The notes: a model not told the origin generated them from the letters alone. Shown: positions 36,665-46,977, counted from the first letter of the stretch. The stretch is DNA of 64,000 nt from Stygiobacter electus (GCA_029210465.1 JARGDL010000012.1:1-64000); one strand, 5' to 3'. Program-made: numbers and translations.

Positions 36665-37162
36665 TTATAATTTTTTTCTGCCGATGAAATGATTAACTAC
36701 TGTATTACCCATTTGAAAAGGTTCTTCTTTGAAAAATTCAAATCCAAGTTTCTTATACCAGTTTAATGCAATTTCATTTTTATTCATAACACCGATATAG
36801 ATTTCATCAAAAGAGTTGTTTGTTGCTTCCTGAATTGCAATATCAAAAAATTTCGAACCAATTTTATAGTTCTGAAATTCAGGTAAAATATAGATTGATG
36901 ATAAGTAAAATTTATTTTCATCTTTATTGATAGTAAGTTTTAACCAACCGCAAATTTTATTTTCAATTATAGCTACATAACAAATTATATTTTCCGATGA
37001 GAATATTTTTTCTAGTTCGTACAAAGAATATGTCTTGTTAAGATAAAAATCTAAGTCTTCTTGTGGAATAAATTTATAAGCATCATTCCAAGATTTTCTC
37101 AAAACGTTTTGAACATCGGGAAAATCTTCTTTAGTCCATTTTCTTATTATTACGTTAATCAA
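36665..37162 (-). CDS. GNAT-family N-acetyltransferase
   Basis: A 165-residue GNAT-fold protein. The acetyl-CoA loop region reads [20 protein letters not shown] followed by [15 protein letters not shown]. The substrate cannot be predicted: members acetylate amines of antibiotics, polyamines, ribosomal proteins and others. Its start overlaps the epimerase gene by 4 bases, so both are in one transcript. The QNYKIG segment is a variant of the canonical Q-x-x-G-x-G/A loop. Confidence 0.85.
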   Translation of the reverse strand: MINVIIRKWTKEDFPDVQNVLRKSWNDAYKFIPQEDLDFYLNKTYSLYELEKIFSSENIICYVAIIENKICGWLKLTINKDENKFYLSSIYILPEFQNYKIGSKFFDIAIQEATNNSFDEIYIGVMNKNEIALNWYKKLGFEFFKEEPFQMGNTVVNHFIGRKKL

Positions 37163-38196
37163 AAAAACTCCTTTGCAAGTTTTAATATTCCTTGTCGCCA
37201 GGGAACGCGGTGATTAATTCCAGTTTGATTTTTAAATGTATCTAAATTTTCAATGTACCATTTATAATTTCTTATCAATGCATCTTTATTAGAATATTTT
37301 GGATTAAATCCTAAAACCCTTTCAGCTTTTTCGATTGACACGAATGAATCTTTTGAAGCCGTTTCATAAACCCATTTGTAAAGAGGAGAAAGTTTTAACT
37401 CTTCTAAAATTTTCAAAATTAATATTATAGGTTTTTCTGGTAGTGAAATTATCTTTTTACCATAACCTGCAAAATCCAAGACAGCTTGATAATCTTCTTT
37501 CATTGTTGAAAAAATTTTTGCCCCAATATTAAAAGTATCATTAACAATATCTTCTGGTAATTTGATACAAAGATCAATTGCATTACATAAATCCTCAACA
37601 TCAAGAAGCTGATATTTATTTTCACCTTTGCCAATCACAGGAAAATTTTTACCATCATTAGCCCAATCATAAAGTAATGCAAAAACACCTAATCTTTCTG
37701 GACCAATAAAAGATTTTGGACGAAGAATAGGCACACACATTCCTCGCTTTCTGAAATCAAGACAAATTTCTTCAGCTTCTATTTTAGCTTGACCGTAATA
37801 ACCAACTCCATCAAGTTTATCATCTTCATAAATTGGATGATGATTAGGAATACCATAAACTGCAGTTGAAGAAATATGAATAAATTTTTTCACCTTTTTA
37901 TTAAATGCTACTTCGAGAAGGTTTTTTGTGCCGTCAATATCAGTAGAAAAAATATCTTCTTTCTTATAAAGTGGTAAAGCTGCAGCAGTATGAATTATAA
38001 TATCAATTTCATTTATAACTTCATTTAATAAATTCTTGTTTCGAATATCACCTTTAATATTCACTATTTTATTGTGAACATCTTCATAATTAAAATCAGA
38101 AATATCGAGTGAAATAATAGAATGATTTTCTTTTAGCAGATATCGAATTAAGTTAATTCCAAGAAATCCAGCCCCGCCAGTAATAAAAATTTTCAT
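37159..38196 (-). CDS. NAD(P)-dependent sugar epimerase/dehydratase (extended SDR)
   Basis: A 345-residue extended short-chain dehydrogenase with the Rossmann motif [14 protein letters not shown] at the N-terminus. The catalytic pair is Tyr/Lys in [13 protein letters not shown], which is Y-x(3)-K, preceded by HISSTAVYG. The C-terminal substrate domain includes [17 protein letters not shown]. Such enzymes act on nucleotide sugars or steroid-like substrates; the exact one is unknown. It is divergent from rplM with a shared 134-base spacer to the L13 start. Confidence 0.87.
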   Translation of the reverse strand: MKIFITGGAGFLGINLIRYLLKENHSIISLDISDFNYEDVHNKIVNIKGDIRNKNLLNEVINEIDIIIHTAAALPLYKKEDIFSTDIDGTKNLLEVAFNKKVKKFIHISSTAVYGIPNHHPIYEDDKLDGVGYYGQAKIEAEEICLDFRKRGMCVPILRPKSFIGPERLGVFALLYDWANDGKNFPVIGKGENKYQLLDVEDLCNAIDLCIKLPEDIVNDTFNIGAKIFSTMKEDYQAVLDFAGYGKKIISLPEKPIILILKILEELKLSPLYKWVYETASKDSFVSIEKAERVLGFNPKYSNKDALIRNYKWYIENLDTFKNQTGINHRVPWRQGILKLAKEFF

Positions 38197-38259
38197 AGAA
38201 AATACTTTTACTTATTAACTTACTCAAAATTTGAAATAAAAATTTAAATTAACAAGTTC

Positions 38260-38288
38260 TTGACATTCTAATGCTATGCCAATATATT
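38260..38288 (+). promoter_or_regulatory. Sigma-70-type promoter of the ribosomal operon
   Basis: TTGACA at 38260-38265 and TATATT at 38283-38288, spaced by 17 bases, are near-consensus boxes 42 bases ahead of the rplM TTG start. The expected transcript start near 38295 gives a short leader. This is the best promoter in the window and suggests the primary sigma factor reads the classical consensus. Confidence 0.8.
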
Positions 38289-38330
38289 TACACCCCTTGA
38301 AAAATAGTTATTTTACGTTTGGAGGAAGAT

Positions 38331-38771
38331 TTGAAGCAAGAAAGAATTACAAGATTTGTTAAACCTGAAGATGCTGATCAAAAATGGTATATCGTTGATG
38401 CCAAAGATCAAATTTTAGGTAGATTAGCTGCTAAAGTTGCTAGTGTTATTCGTGGAAAACATAAAGCAGTATTTACACCCAATATGGATACAGGTGATTT
38501 TGTTATCGTTATTAATGCTGATAAAGTAAAAGTAACGGGAAAAAGAGAATCACAAAAAGAATATTTCACATTTTCCGGCTATCCAGGTGGTGCAAAATTT
38601 CGCTCATTTAAGGAATTAATTGAAAAGAAACCTGAGTGGGTTGTTGAAAATGCAATAAGAGGAATGTTGCCAAAAACAAGATTGGGCAAAAAACTCTTTA
38701 AAAAATTAAAAGTATATGCTGGTGAAACACATCCTCACACAGCTCAAAAACCAATAGAATTAAGTTTATAA
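38331..38771 (+). CDS. rplM: 50S ribosomal protein L13
   Basis: A 146-residue L13, with [58 protein letters not shown] and the final HPHTAQKP typical of the family. L13 is an early assembly protein of the large subunit. I place the start at the TTG at 38331 (MKQERITRF), which has GGAGGA at 38321-38326 five bases upstream. A frame starting 12 bases earlier would include that ribosome site. rpsI follows after 13 bases, the usual gene pair. Confidence 0.95.
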   Translation: MKQERITRFVKPEDADQKWYIVDAKDQILGRLAAKVASVIRGKHKAVFTPNMDTGDFVIVINADKVKVTGKRESQKEYFTFSGYPGGAKFRSFKELIEKKPEWVVENAIRGMLPKTRLGKKLFKKLKVYAGETHPHTAQKPIELSL

Positions 38772-38784
38772 TGGAGCTTTTTTA

Positions 38785-39171
38785 ATGGTAGATAAAATTT
38801 TTGTCGGAAGAAGAAAAGATGCTGTTGCCAGAGTTTTTTTACGTTCTGGTTCTGGAAAAGTTACAGTAAATGACAGAGCATTTGAAAATTATTTTCCAAT
38901 GAAAGAAAATCGTGATAATATTTTACTTCCATTTGTAGTTACAGAAACATTAGGTAAATATGATGTTTTTGCGAATACAAACGGTGGTGGTATTACAGGC
39001 CAATCAGATGCAATTCGTTTAGGTATTGCAAGAGCATTGGAAGATATTAATCCTGATTTCCGTTCAAAACTAAAAGCTGAAGGATTATTAAAAAGAGATC
39101 CTAGAATGGTTGAACGTAAAAAATACGGACAAAAGAAAGCTCGTAAACGTTTCCAATTTTCAAAGAGATAA
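38785..39171 (+). CDS. rpsI: 30S ribosomal protein S9
   Basis: A 128-residue S9 of typical length. The N-terminus has [20 protein letters not shown], and the C-terminal tail [19 protein letters not shown] reaches the P-site tRNA in the decoding center. It follows rplM with a 13-base spacer and is 109 bases before rpsB, in the conserved order rplM-rpsI-rpsB-tsf. The ending Lys-Arg is conserved and functional. Confidence 0.97.
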   Translation: MVDKIFVGRRKDAVARVFLRSGSGKVTVNDRAFENYFPMKENRDNILLPFVVTETLGKYDVFANTNGGGITGQSDAIRLGIARALEDINPDFRSKLKAEGLLKRDPRMVERKKYGQKKARKRFQFSKR

Positions 39172-39280
39172 TCAACTTATTTATAAAATCATTCATACCT
39201 TTAGATTTGCCCCCTGTGTTCCACACTAAAAAGGAATGACGGGTAAAGTTGAAGAAGGTAGAAGAAAAACAGGAGAAATT

Positions 39281-40237
39281 ATGCCAAGAGTACAACTAAC
39301 TGAACTCATCGAAGCAGGTGCACATTTTGGTCACCTAACCCGCAGATGGAACCCTAAAATGAAGCCATACATTTTCATGGAAAAAAATGGCATTCATATT
39401 ATTGATCTTAAAAAAACACAAGAAGCTATCGACAAAGCTGCTGAAGCAATTACTGAAATTGCTGCTCAAGGAAAAAAAATTATGTTTGTCGGTACAAAAA
39501 AACAAGCTAAAGGAATAATCGCACAAGAAGCAAAACGCTGTGAAAGTAATTGGGTAAGCGAACGTTGGTTGGGCGGTATGCTTACTAACTTTGCTACAAT
39601 CCGTAAAAGTGTTAAAAGATTACAAACCATTGATAAAATGGAAAGTGATGGCACATTCGAAAAAATTACGAAAAAAGAACGCTTAATGAAATCAAGAGAG
39701 AGAGATAAACTAAGAAAACTTCTTGATGGTGTTGAATCAATGACTAAAATTCCTGGTGCTTTATTTGTTGTCGATGTTAAAAAAGAAGCTATCGCTGTTA
39801 ATGAAGCTAAAAGATTAAATATTCCTGTTTTTGCTATTGTTGATACCAACTGCGATCCGGATCCCATTGATTATATTATCCCGGCTAATGATGATGCAGC
39901 AAGAGCAATTGAAATTATTTCAAAAGTTATGGCGGATTCAATTATTGAAGGATCAGCTAAAGCTAAAGAATTAAAAGCTCACGAAGTTGCTGAAACAGAA
40001 AAAACTAAAAAGTTGGAAGAAGAAGAAGTTGAAAAGAAAGATGGTAAAGGGAAAGTTCGTCGTGTAAAATTTGAAGGTAAGGATGATAAAAAATCTGGTG
40101 ATAAAAAGAGACAATTTAAAAAACAAGTAAACAAACCAGAAAATAAACAAGCTAATGCTTCTACTGAAACAAATGAAACTAAAAATGAAGAAACCCCTCA
40201 ATCAACAGAAACAGAAACTAAAACTGAAAATCAATAA
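39281..40237 (+). CDS. rpsB: 30S ribosomal protein S2, with a charged C-terminal extension
   Basis: A 318-residue S2. The core (about 1-240) has [55 protein letters not shown] and [21 protein letters not shown]2 normally ends near 230-260 residues; here about 70 more are Lys/Glu/Asn/Thr-rich and low complexity (about 250-318), probably disordered. The start ATG at 39281 has aggag eight bases upstream; an in-frame codon 45 bases earlier lacks one. It is followed within 22 bases by tsf, its classical partner. Confidence 0.95.
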   Translation: MPRVQLTELIEAGAHFGHLTRRWNPKMKPYIFMEKNGIHIIDLKKTQEAIDKAAEAITEIAAQGKKIMFVGTKKQAKGIIAQEAKRCESNWVSERWLGGMLTNFATIRKSVKRLQTIDKMESDGTFEKITKKERLMKSRERDKLRKLLDGVESMTKIPGALFVVDVKKEAIAVNEAKRLNIPVFAIVDTNCDPDPIDYIIPANDDAARAIEIISKVMADSIIEGSAKAKELKAHEVAETEKTKKLEEEEVEKKDGKGKVRRVKFEGKDDKKSGDKKRQFKKQVNKPENKQANASTETNETKNEETPQSTETETKTENQ

Positions 40238-40258
40238 TTGAAAATAGAGGAAAAGAAA

Positions 40259-41128
40259 ATGTCTGTAAGTGCACAACAAGTAAAAGAATTAAGAGAGAAA
40301 ACTGGCGCTGGAATGATTGATTGTAAAAAAGCTCTTGAAGAATCAAACGGCGATTTTGAAAAAGCAATAGAAATATTAAGAAAGAAAGGTGCTGCTGTTG
40401 CTGCTAAACGAGCTGAAAGAGCTGCCAATGAAGGTTTAGTGTTAACAAAAGTTTATAACAATGGAAAATCTGCAGCAATATTAGAAGTTAATTGTGAAAC
40501 AGATTTTGTTGCTAATAGTGATGATTTCAAAAATTTTAGTAACCTCGCTTTGGAAGCTTTGATTGAACATAAACCTGCTGATGTTGTTGCTCTTCTTCAG
40601 TTAACACATAATGGAAAAAATTTAGCCGATGAATTAAATGCCCTAATTGGTAAAATTGGTGAAAAAATTCAAATTTCTCGCTTCTCTTTAGAAGAAGTTG
40701 ATAATGGTTTAATTGTAGATTACATTCATCAAGGCAGCAAACTTGGTGTTTTAGTCGCTGCAGAAAATGTTCCTTCTGATAAATCTAGTTTGTTAACTCC
40801 AATTTTAAAAGATATTGCTATGCAAATTGCAGCAATGAGACCAATTTCAATTTACCGTGAAGAAGTTGATAAAACCACAATTGAAAAAGAAATGGAAATT
40901 TACAAAGAACTTGCTCGTAAAGAAGGAAAGCCAGAACAAATCTTAGAAAAAATTGCAACTGGTAAGTTGAATAAATTTTATGAAGAAAACTGTTTATTCG
41001 AACAAATATTTGTAAAAGATAACACGAAAAAGGTTGGAAGTTTAATCGAAGAATTTAACAAAGCTAATAACACACAAGTTAAATTAGCTAGATTTAAACG
41101 ATTCCATCTAAGTGATGAAAAAAAATAA
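40259..41128 (+). CDS. tsf: Elongation factor Ts
   Basis: A 289-residue EF-Ts. The N-terminal UBA-like domain ends in the conserved LREKTGAGMIDCKKALEESNGD. The core contains NCETDFVANSDDF and the C-terminal dimerisation-like region ends at VKLARFKRFHLSDEKK. It recycles EF-Tu from GDP to GTP form. I start it at the ATG at 40259 (MSVSAQQVKE) with agagga before it, not at an upstream TTG at 40238 that lies inside the spacer after rpsB. A strong terminator follows at 41138-41170. Confidence 0.95.
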   Translation: MSVSAQQVKELREKTGAGMIDCKKALEESNGDFEKAIEILRKKGAAVAAKRAERAANEGLVLTKVYNNGKSAAILEVNCETDFVANSDDFKNFSNLALEALIEHKPADVVALLQLTHNGKNLADELNALIGKIGEKIQISRFSLEEVDNGLIVDYIHQGSKLGVLVAAENVPSDKSSLLTPILKDIAMQIAAMRPISIYREEVDKTTIEKEMEIYKELARKEGKPEQILEKIATGKLNKFYEENCLFEQIFVKDNTKKVGSLIEEFNKANNTQVKLARFKRFHLSDEKK

Positions 41129-41137
41129 AAACTTTTG

Positions 41138-41170
41138 AAAGGTCTTATTTCTAAATAAGACCTTTTTTTT
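41138..41170 (+). terminator. Rho-independent terminator after tsf
   Basis: AAAGGTCTTATTT (41138-41150) and AAATAAGACCTTT (41153-41165) form a perfect 13-bp stem closed on a 2-base centre and continue into a run of eight T. It separates rpsB-tsf from pyrH-frr, so the downstream pair needs readthrough or a promoter of its own. Confidence 0.9.
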
Positions 41171-41185
41171 TATATTGGAATTACT

Positions 41186-41923
41186 ATGAATAATAATTTA
41201 AAGTATAAAAGAATTCTTTTAAAATTATCTGGCGAATCATTAGCCGGAGAAAATGAATTTGGAATAAACCCAACTATATTATCATTCTTTGCTAATGAAA
41301 TTAAAAAAGTTCATCAACTCGGTGTTCAAATTGGAATTGTTATCGGTGGAGGAAATATTTATCGTGGTTTGAATGCTGAAGGTCAAGGAATTGATAGAGT
41401 TACTGGAGATCAAATGGGAATGCTTGCAACAATGATTAATTCCCTTGCTTTGCAAAATACTCTTGAAAATCATGGTATGTACACACGATTGATGACAGCA
41501 ATCAATATGTCTGCAATTGCTGAACCATATATTCGCAGGAGAGCAATAAGACATCTTGAAAAAGGAAGAATAGTAATTTTTGGAGCAGGAACAGGGCATC
41601 CATATTTTAGCACAGACACAGCAGCCTCGCTTCGTGCTGTTGAAATTCAAGCTGATGCAATCTTAAAAGGTACTCGTGTCGATGGAGTTTATGATAGCGA
41701 TCCAGAAAAAAATCCTCAAGCTAATATGTTTGATGAAATTACATACATTGATGTTTTACAAAAAGATTTACGTGTTATGGACTTAACTGCAATTAGTCTT
41801 TGTAAAGAAAATAATTTACCTATCATTGTTTTTAATATGGATAAACCAGATAACCTTTTAAAGGTAGTTACAGGAAAAAATATTGGTACTTCTGTAAAAA
41901 ATTCTACTGAAATTAAAAAATAA
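41186..41923 (+). CDS. pyrH: UMP kinase
   Basis: A 245-residue bacterial UMP kinase of the amino acid kinase fold. The N-terminal phosphate-binding [14 protein letters not shown], the UMP site [32 protein letters not shown], and [19 protein letters not shown] are characteristic. It converts UMP to UDP, usually under GTP activation and UTP inhibition. Genes pyrH and frr are universally adjacent after tsf in many bacteria, as here, and only 15 bases separate the stop from frr. Confidence 0.96.
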   Translation: MNNNLKYKRILLKLSGESLAGENEFGINPTILSFFANEIKKVHQLGVQIGIVIGGGNIYRGLNAEGQGIDRVTGDQMGMLATMINSLALQNTLENHGMYTRLMTAINMSAIAEPYIRRRAIRHLEKGRIVIFGAGTGHPYFSTDTAASLRAVEIQADAILKGTRVDGVYDSDPEKNPQANMFDEITYIDVLQKDLRVMDLTAISLCKENNLPIIVFNMDKPDNLLKVVTGKNIGTSVKNSTEIKK

Positions 41924-41938
41924 TTTATAGAGGAATTT

Positions 41939-42499
41939 ATGCTAAACAATGAACAAATTAAAGATGCAAAACAAAGAATGGATAAAACTATTGAAGCTTT
42001 CAGAAATGAAATTGCAAAAATAAGAACCGGAAAAGCAACCACTGCACTTCTTGATGGAATTAAAGTTGATTATTATGGAACTATGAGCCCTCTTAATCAA
42101 GTTGGAAATGTTGCTGTTCTTGATGCTCATACAATTGGAATTACTCCTTGGGATAAATCAATGGTTCCAATAATTGAAAAAGCTATTCTTTCATCTGGAT
42201 TAGGATTAAATCCATTAAGTGATGGAACAAATATCAAAATTCCTATTCCACCTTTAACCGAAGAAAGAAGAAAAGAATTAGTTAAACTTGTTAAAAAATT
42301 TGGTGAAGATGCAAAAATTGCACTTAGAAATGTTAGAAGAGATGCAAATGAGCATTTAAAGAAACAAGAAAAAGATAAAAAGATTACAGAAGATGAATTA
42401 AAAGAAGCCGAAAAAGAAACACAAAAACTTACCGATGATCATATCGCTAAAATTGATGAAATAATTAAGCATAAAGAAAAAGAAATAATGGAAGTTTAA
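41939..42499 (+). CDS. frr: Ribosome recycling factor
   Basis: A 186-residue RRF, a typical length, with the hallmark N-terminal helix (RMDKTIEAFRNEIAKIRTGKA), the YYGTMSPLNQVGNVAVLDAH domain and PLTEERRKELVKLVKKFGE. It splits post-termination ribosomes together with EF-G. The start ATG at 41939 has agagga upstream and it probably shares a transcript with pyrH. A likely terminator lies at 42543-42575. Confidence 0.97.
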   Translation: MLNNEQIKDAKQRMDKTIEAFRNEIAKIRTGKATTALLDGIKVDYYGTMSPLNQVGNVAVLDAHTIGITPWDKSMVPIIEKAILSSGLGLNPLSDGTNIKIPIPPLTEERRKELVKLVKKFGEDAKIALRNVRRDANEHLKKQEKDKKITEDELKEAEKETQKLTDDHIAKIDEIIKHKEKEIMEV

Positions 42500-42542
42500 G
42501 ATCACTTAATTCATTTCAAATAAAAATAAATTTTTCATCCAT

Positions 42543-42575
42543 AAATCCAACGTATCAGTTTGATATGTTGGATTT
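42543..42575 (+). terminator. Putative terminator hairpin after frr
   Basis: Left arm 42543-42557 and right arm 42561-42575 (aaatccaac...gttggattt) form a 15-bp stem with one G-T type mismatch and a 3-base loop. The tail is AT-rich (attatgtt) but lacks a long T-run, so termination efficiency is uncertain. Confidence 0.55.
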
Positions 42576-42711
42576 ATTATGTTATATTGTTCACGTTACT
42601 TTTCTACATGTGATTCTATTTTACTGCATAAATCATCAATTTTCAGCTGGAATTATTCTTTTCCCTAGAATCATAATTTAAAATTTTTTTAATGATTGAA
42701 AGGATAATGAT

Positions 42712-43440
42712 ATTTTAAAAGCAATAGTAATCGATGACGAATTACACGGAAGAGAAAATCTAAAAATGATTTTGGAAAATTACTGTCCCGAAGTTGAGGT
42801 ACTTGGAACGGCAGAATCCGTTAAAGAAGCAAAAAAACTTGTCAACTCATTCAAACCCGATGTTGTGTTTCTGGACATTAATATGCCAGTGTTAGATGGT
42901 TTTGATTTTATCGCTGAATATGATGAGTTAAATTTTATGGTTGTGTTCGTTAGTGCTTACGAAGAATTCGGCATTAAGGCGGTTAAAGTCGGTGCCGTTG
43001 ATTATTTGCTAAAACCAATCAGTATTAAAGAACTTAAACAAACTATTAAAAAACTATTAACACTAAAAAATAAAAAAGAATATATTGTCTCAGCAACCGA
43101 ACCAGATAAACTGATTTTGCCTGCTTCACATGGTTTTGAAATTTTATTAACAGATAATATTATACGTCTTGAAGCTGAAGGTTGTTATACTAAAATAATT
43201 TTAAATGACAGAAAAACTAAAATCATCTCCCGTAATTTAAAAGAATTTGAAAATTCTCTTTCCGACAAATACTTTTTTAGAGCTCATAAATCTCACATAA
43301 TTAACTTGAAGCATATTAAAGATTATTCAAAATTAAGTGGTGGTTATGCTACAATGTCGGACGGAAGTAAAGTGGAAATCTCACGCAGGAAAGCACCTGA
43401 GTTTTTAATAAAAATTAAATCTTTTCTAAGCTCTGTTTGA
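42712..43440 (+). CDS. LytTR-type response regulator with a probable ATT start
   Basis: A 242-residue two-component regulator (LytR/AlgR type). The receiver domain has the acidic IDDE near residue 8, the phospho-acceptor D55 in VVFLDINMP, and the KP motif LLKPISIKELKQ. The C-terminal LytTR DNA-binding domain (about 130-240) includes RLEAEGCYTKI and FFRAHKSHIINLKHI. The first ATG (42766) would remove the receiver's acidic residues. The only in-frame upstream start with a ribosome site (AAGGA at 42700-42704) is an ATT at 42712 giving MLKAIVIDDE. An in-frame TGA lies at 42697. It overlaps the kinase start by one base. Confidence 0.85.
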   Translation: MLKAIVIDDELHGRENLKMILENYCPEVEVLGTAESVKEAKKLVNSFKPDVVFLDINMPVLDGFDFIAEYDELNFMVVFVSAYEEFGIKAVKVGAVDYLLKPISIKELKQTIKKLLTLKNKKEYIVSATEPDKLILPASHGFEILLTDNIIRLEAEGCYTKIILNDRKTKIISRNLKEFENSLSDKYFFRAHKSHIINLKHIKDYSKLSGGYATMSDGSKVEISRRKAPEFLIKIKSFLSSV

Positions 43441-46400
43441 TGATTCAAGTTATTCGAAAAAGAGGTTCATTAGATAATATAAAGAAATATTTTCTTAATG
43501 GATTTTTATGTATTCTTGATGAAGCTATTAGTAAACAATTCAAGCGAATATTTACTTTAATAATTCTAATATTTATTGTTCAAAATAATTCTTTTTACTC
43601 ACAAACTCCTTCTTATCATCACTACAACGCAAATGATGGACTTGCATCATCGACAGTGTTCCAAATTATACAGGATCATGATGGTTTTATCTGGCTTGCA
43701 ACACAAAATGGTGTAAGCAGGTTTGACGGCAAACGGTTCACTACTTATACTGTTAAAGATGGTCTCAATTCAAATATGATCACTTCATTAACTCTTGGTA
43801 TGAAAGGTGAAATTTTCTTTGGTAATTATGAAAAAGGAATTAACGTTTTAATTAATGGGAAAATAAAAAATTATTTTAATGAGTCTAATGGAAAACTTGA
43901 TTTTATTACATTTCTAATAAATGTTCCAACAATTAAAAATAAAAATAGATTACTTGCAAATACAAGAGGGGCTTATATTCACGCATTAGAGATTGACAAA
44001 TCCCATAAGCTATCAAATAAAGTAATTAATATTGAACTGTTTACATTAAATAAGATTGATACATTATTAGATGGAAGAACAATTGCATTAACTAATAAAG
44101 GATTGTACGAATTAAAGAATGATATCCCGAATAAAATTAACTTTGAAGAAAATACCAATATTGAAGCATTTTGTTTAACAAATGATGTTAATGGTGGGTT
44201 TTATGTAGGCTCTAAAGGAAAAATATATTACATAAAAAACAATAAAATAATTGCTGTTCACAAAATAAACGTGGGCGGAAATAACGAAGTATCAAATGTA
44301 CTTCGAGATAAAAGTGGGAATCTTTGGTTTTCTGTCCTTAATAAAGGATTATATAAAATTCCTTCCAACTCGAACGAGATTATTAATGTCGGAAGTAAAA
44401 TGTATCTTCAAACTACTAACGTCAATCATTTGTTTGAAGATAATGAAGGAAACATTTGGGTTGGAACTTATGGTAAAGGTGTTTATTGTTTTACGAATTT
44501 CTTTTTATCAAGTTACATAGAAGAAGATGGTTTAAGTAATAATAGCATTCATTCAATTGTAAAGGATAAATCGGGTAAAATATTTATCGGAACATATAAT
44601 GGAGTAAATTTATTCGATAAAAATAAATTCGAGCATATTAAGAAAGATCCTGAAAGTCCCTTAACTGAATATATTCATAATATAAAAGTACTCAATGATG
44701 TCGTTTATGTTGCAGGCGGGTTCCCGTACTATGATAAAGAGAAGGTTAATTATAAAGGAATAAAATTTTATTTCTATAACCGTCCATCTTTTATTCGTAC
44801 AAAAAACGGACTGAATATATTTGGAACAACCGGAAATCAGTTAAGGATACATCACAATTTTTTTGCCAATAAAAATACATTTGACAATCTCTTCATTTTT
44901 GGTGATAGTGCATTTTCAAACCGTATAAATGATTTATATGAAGATACACAAAATAATATTTGGGTAGCGTCCACTATCGGGTTATGTAAATTATCCAATT
45001 ATAGATTAATAAGAAATAAAGCAAATTGGGACAAAACATTTTTTACATCTTTTCAAATTCTGAAATCAAGAATTAGAGCCATCTACCAAGACAAGAAAAA
45101 TAAAATATGGTTCGCTGGTGATTTGGGTGTTGCAAGTTATAATCTATTTAATAATTCTATTTTAGAATATAAAAGTATTAAAGGCTATGATCTATCATTC
45201 TCAACTTCAATCTCTTCAGATAAAAAGGGAAGAATTTGGATTGGTACAATGCGAGGACTTTATTTACTCGATGGAAATGAAATAATTTGTTTGAATAGTA
45301 AAACGGGATTGACTACCGATGAAGTACTTTCACTTTATTATGATGAAGAAAAAAATATTATGTATATCGGAACAAGCAGCGGCATTTTTTTACTAAATAT
45401 AAAAAAGTTTGATGAATTCCATCATAATCCGCCAGAGATAAAATTAGTGAGCATTCGTGCTGGTGATTCAATATATACATCAGCACAAGATTTAGTGTTT
45501 GAACCCGATGCAAATAATGTTTATATCGAATTTGCTGGATTGAATTTTTCCTCACCCGGTTCTGTAATTTACAAATACAAATTAAAAAATGAATGGCGGG
45601 AAACCGAACTTAACTTTTTAAACTTTACTTCTTTAAAAAATGGAAAATATAACATTGAAATAGCAGCTAAAGCTCAAAACACAAGTTGGAGTAAACCAAT
45701 TATTGTTTCATTTACAATTCTTCCTCGTTTTGTAGAAACTGTCTGGTTCCTTATAATAATTTTGAGTTTATTCTTATCAATTGTTTTGCTATTAGTTTTA
45801 TGGAGAATTAAATATGTTTCAAGAAAAAGCAAAGAGAATTTAATTATTACTGAAAGAATAAATGAGCTTAAACATCAGGCACTTTCTGCAATGATGAATC
45901 CTCATTTCATTTTTAATTCACTTAACTCAGTCCAATACCTCATTAACAACCACAGAACTGAAGAAGCGAATGACTACATTGCAATGATGGCAAAATTGAT
46001 CAGAAAAAATCTTGATACCGCAGGAAATGGATTTATACTTTTATCAGAAGAAATTAATAGACTAAAACTTTATCTCGATCTTGAAAAGTTAAGATTCCAG
46101 GAAAGATTTTCTTATGAGATTATTTCTGGTGAAGATGTTAAAATTGATTCGCTTTTGATACCCAATATGATAATTCAGCCTTTTGTTGAAAATTCTCTTT
46201 GGCATGGAATAATAAATTCCGGGAATAAAGGACTACTTACGATTTCTTTTTTATTTGAAAATATTGAAATTGATTCGGTTATTAGTAAATCGCTGATTAT
46301 AAAAGTTACAGATAATGGTATTGGTATTAAGCAAGCTAAAAAGAATAAAAACGAAGACCATATTTCTAAAGGAATACAAATAGTTGAAGAACGTTTGAAA

Positions 46401-46535
46401 CTTTTAAGTACAAAAATGGAACTACCAAAACCAATTATACTTGAAGATTTGAGTGAACGAAACAGTAATTATCATGGAACTGAAGTTATAATTTCACTTT
46501 CTCCACCAATGTACAGAGACATTTCAATTAATTAA
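43440..46535 (+). CDS. Sensor histidine kinase with beta-propeller sensor (Reg_prop, LytS-type kinase)
   Basis: A 1031-residue membrane sensor. After an N-terminal hydrophobic segment (about 37-53), a large extracytoplasmic part carries repeated propeller-type units (DHDGFIWLATQNGVSRFDG; DNEGNIWVGTYGKGVY; DKSGKIFIGTYNGVNLF; DKKGRIWIGTMRGLYLLDG) and a Y_Y_Y-like domain near 670-760. One membrane helix follows (about 763-793). The His_kinase box NPHFIFNSLNSVQYL has the phosphorylated His at H822, and the ATPase part contains IQPFVENSLWHG and DNGIGI. It pairs with the overlapping LytTR regulator; ligands are unknown. Confidence 0.88.
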   Translation: MIQVIRKRGSLDNIKKYFLNGFLCILDEAISKQFKRIFTLIILIFIVQNNSFYSQTPSYHHYNANDGLASSTVFQIIQDHDGFIWLATQNGVSRFDGKRFTTYTVKDGLNSNMITSLTLGMKGEIFFGNYEKGINVLINGKIKNYFNESNGKLDFITFLINVPTIKNKNRLLANTRGAYIHALEIDKSHKLSNKVINIELFTLNKIDTLLDGRTIALTNKGLYELKNDIPNKINFEENTNIEAFCLTNDVNGGFYVGSKGKIYYIKNNKIIAVHKINVGGNNEVSNVLRDKSGNLWFSVLNKGLYKIPSNSNEIINVGSKMYLQTTNVNHLFEDNEGNIWVGTYGKGVYCFTNFFLSSYIEEDGLSNNSIHSIVKDKSGKIFIGTYNGVNLFDKNKFEHIKKDPESPLTEYIHNIKVLNDVVYVAGGFPYYDKEKVNYKGIKFYFYNRPSFIRTKNGLNIFGTTGNQLRIHHNFFANKNTFDNLFIFGDSAFSNRINDLYEDTQNNIWVASTIGLCKLSNYRLIRNKANWDKTFFTSFQILKSRIRAIYQDKKNKIWFAGDLGVASYNLFNNSILEYKSIKGYDLSFSTSISSDKKGRIWIGTMRGLYLLDGNEIICLNSKTGLTTDEVLSLYYDEEKNIMYIGTSSGIFLLNIKKFDEFHHNPPEIKLVSIRAGDSIYTSAQDLVFEPDANNVYIEFAGLNFSSPGSVIYKYKLKNEWRETELNFLNFTSLKNGKYNIEIAAKAQNTSWSKPIIVSFTILPRFVETVWFLIIILSLFLSIVLLLVLWRIKYVSRKSKENLIITERINELKHQALSAMMNPHFIFNSLNSVQYLINNHRTEEANDYIAMMAKLIRKNLDTAGNGFILLSEEINRLKLYLDLEKLRFQERFSYEIISGEDVKIDSLLIPNMIIQPFVENSLWHGIINSGNKGLLTISFLFENIEIDSVISKSLIIKVTDNGIGIKQAKKNKNEDHISKGIQIVEERLKLLSTKMELPKPIILEDLSERNSNYHGTEVIISLSPPMYRDISIN

Positions 46536-46707
46536 TTTTGCTTGAAATTATCTAACGGATAACATTTCTTAAAACCAACGATATTTTATCTAAACCGTTA
46601 ATTTAAAGTTTACTACCGATAATTTAATAAAAGATACCATATCCTTATTAGATGTTTCGTAATCATAGATATGAAATTAAATTTGACACAAAAACGGATA
46701 TAGAGTA

Positions 46708-46977
46708 GTGATTACTATTAAAAATATTCTCAAAAAAATTTCATTAATCGTAAATAAATATTTTTTCAAAAAAAATAATTCCCTTCCGCTTTTAATTATC
46801 AAGAAAGATAATAACGATGAAATTATTAAAGAATATAAATCTATTGAAGATGCAATAGCAGATATTGAAAGTGATCCGAATGTTTCGGTAGAGAAGATTG
46901 AAATTCTTAAAGCTTCTTTAATAAAGCTAAAAAATAGGACCTCTATAAAGATCAAAGATGGTGAAATTATAAAATAA
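46708..46977 (+). CDS. Hypothetical small protein
   Basis: An 89-residue protein beginning at a GTG with gagta upstream rather than a strong ribosome site. An N-terminal 25 residues are Lys/Ile-rich (ILKKISLIVNKYFFKKN), followed by an acidic helical segment (SIEDAIADIESDPNVSVEKIEILKAS). No domain is recognised. It lies between the kinase gene and the DUF1573 gene on the same strand and is supported only by frame and composition. Confidence 0.4.
   Translation: MITIKNILKKISLIVNKYFFKKNNSLPLLIIKKDNNDEIIKEYKSIEDAIADIESDPNVSVEKIEILKASLIKLKNRTSIKIKDGEIIK

Noticed and set aside
39236..39280. Extended start of ribosomal protein S2
   Set aside because: The ATG at 39281 has an aggag site and gives the conserved [13 protein letters not shown] start.
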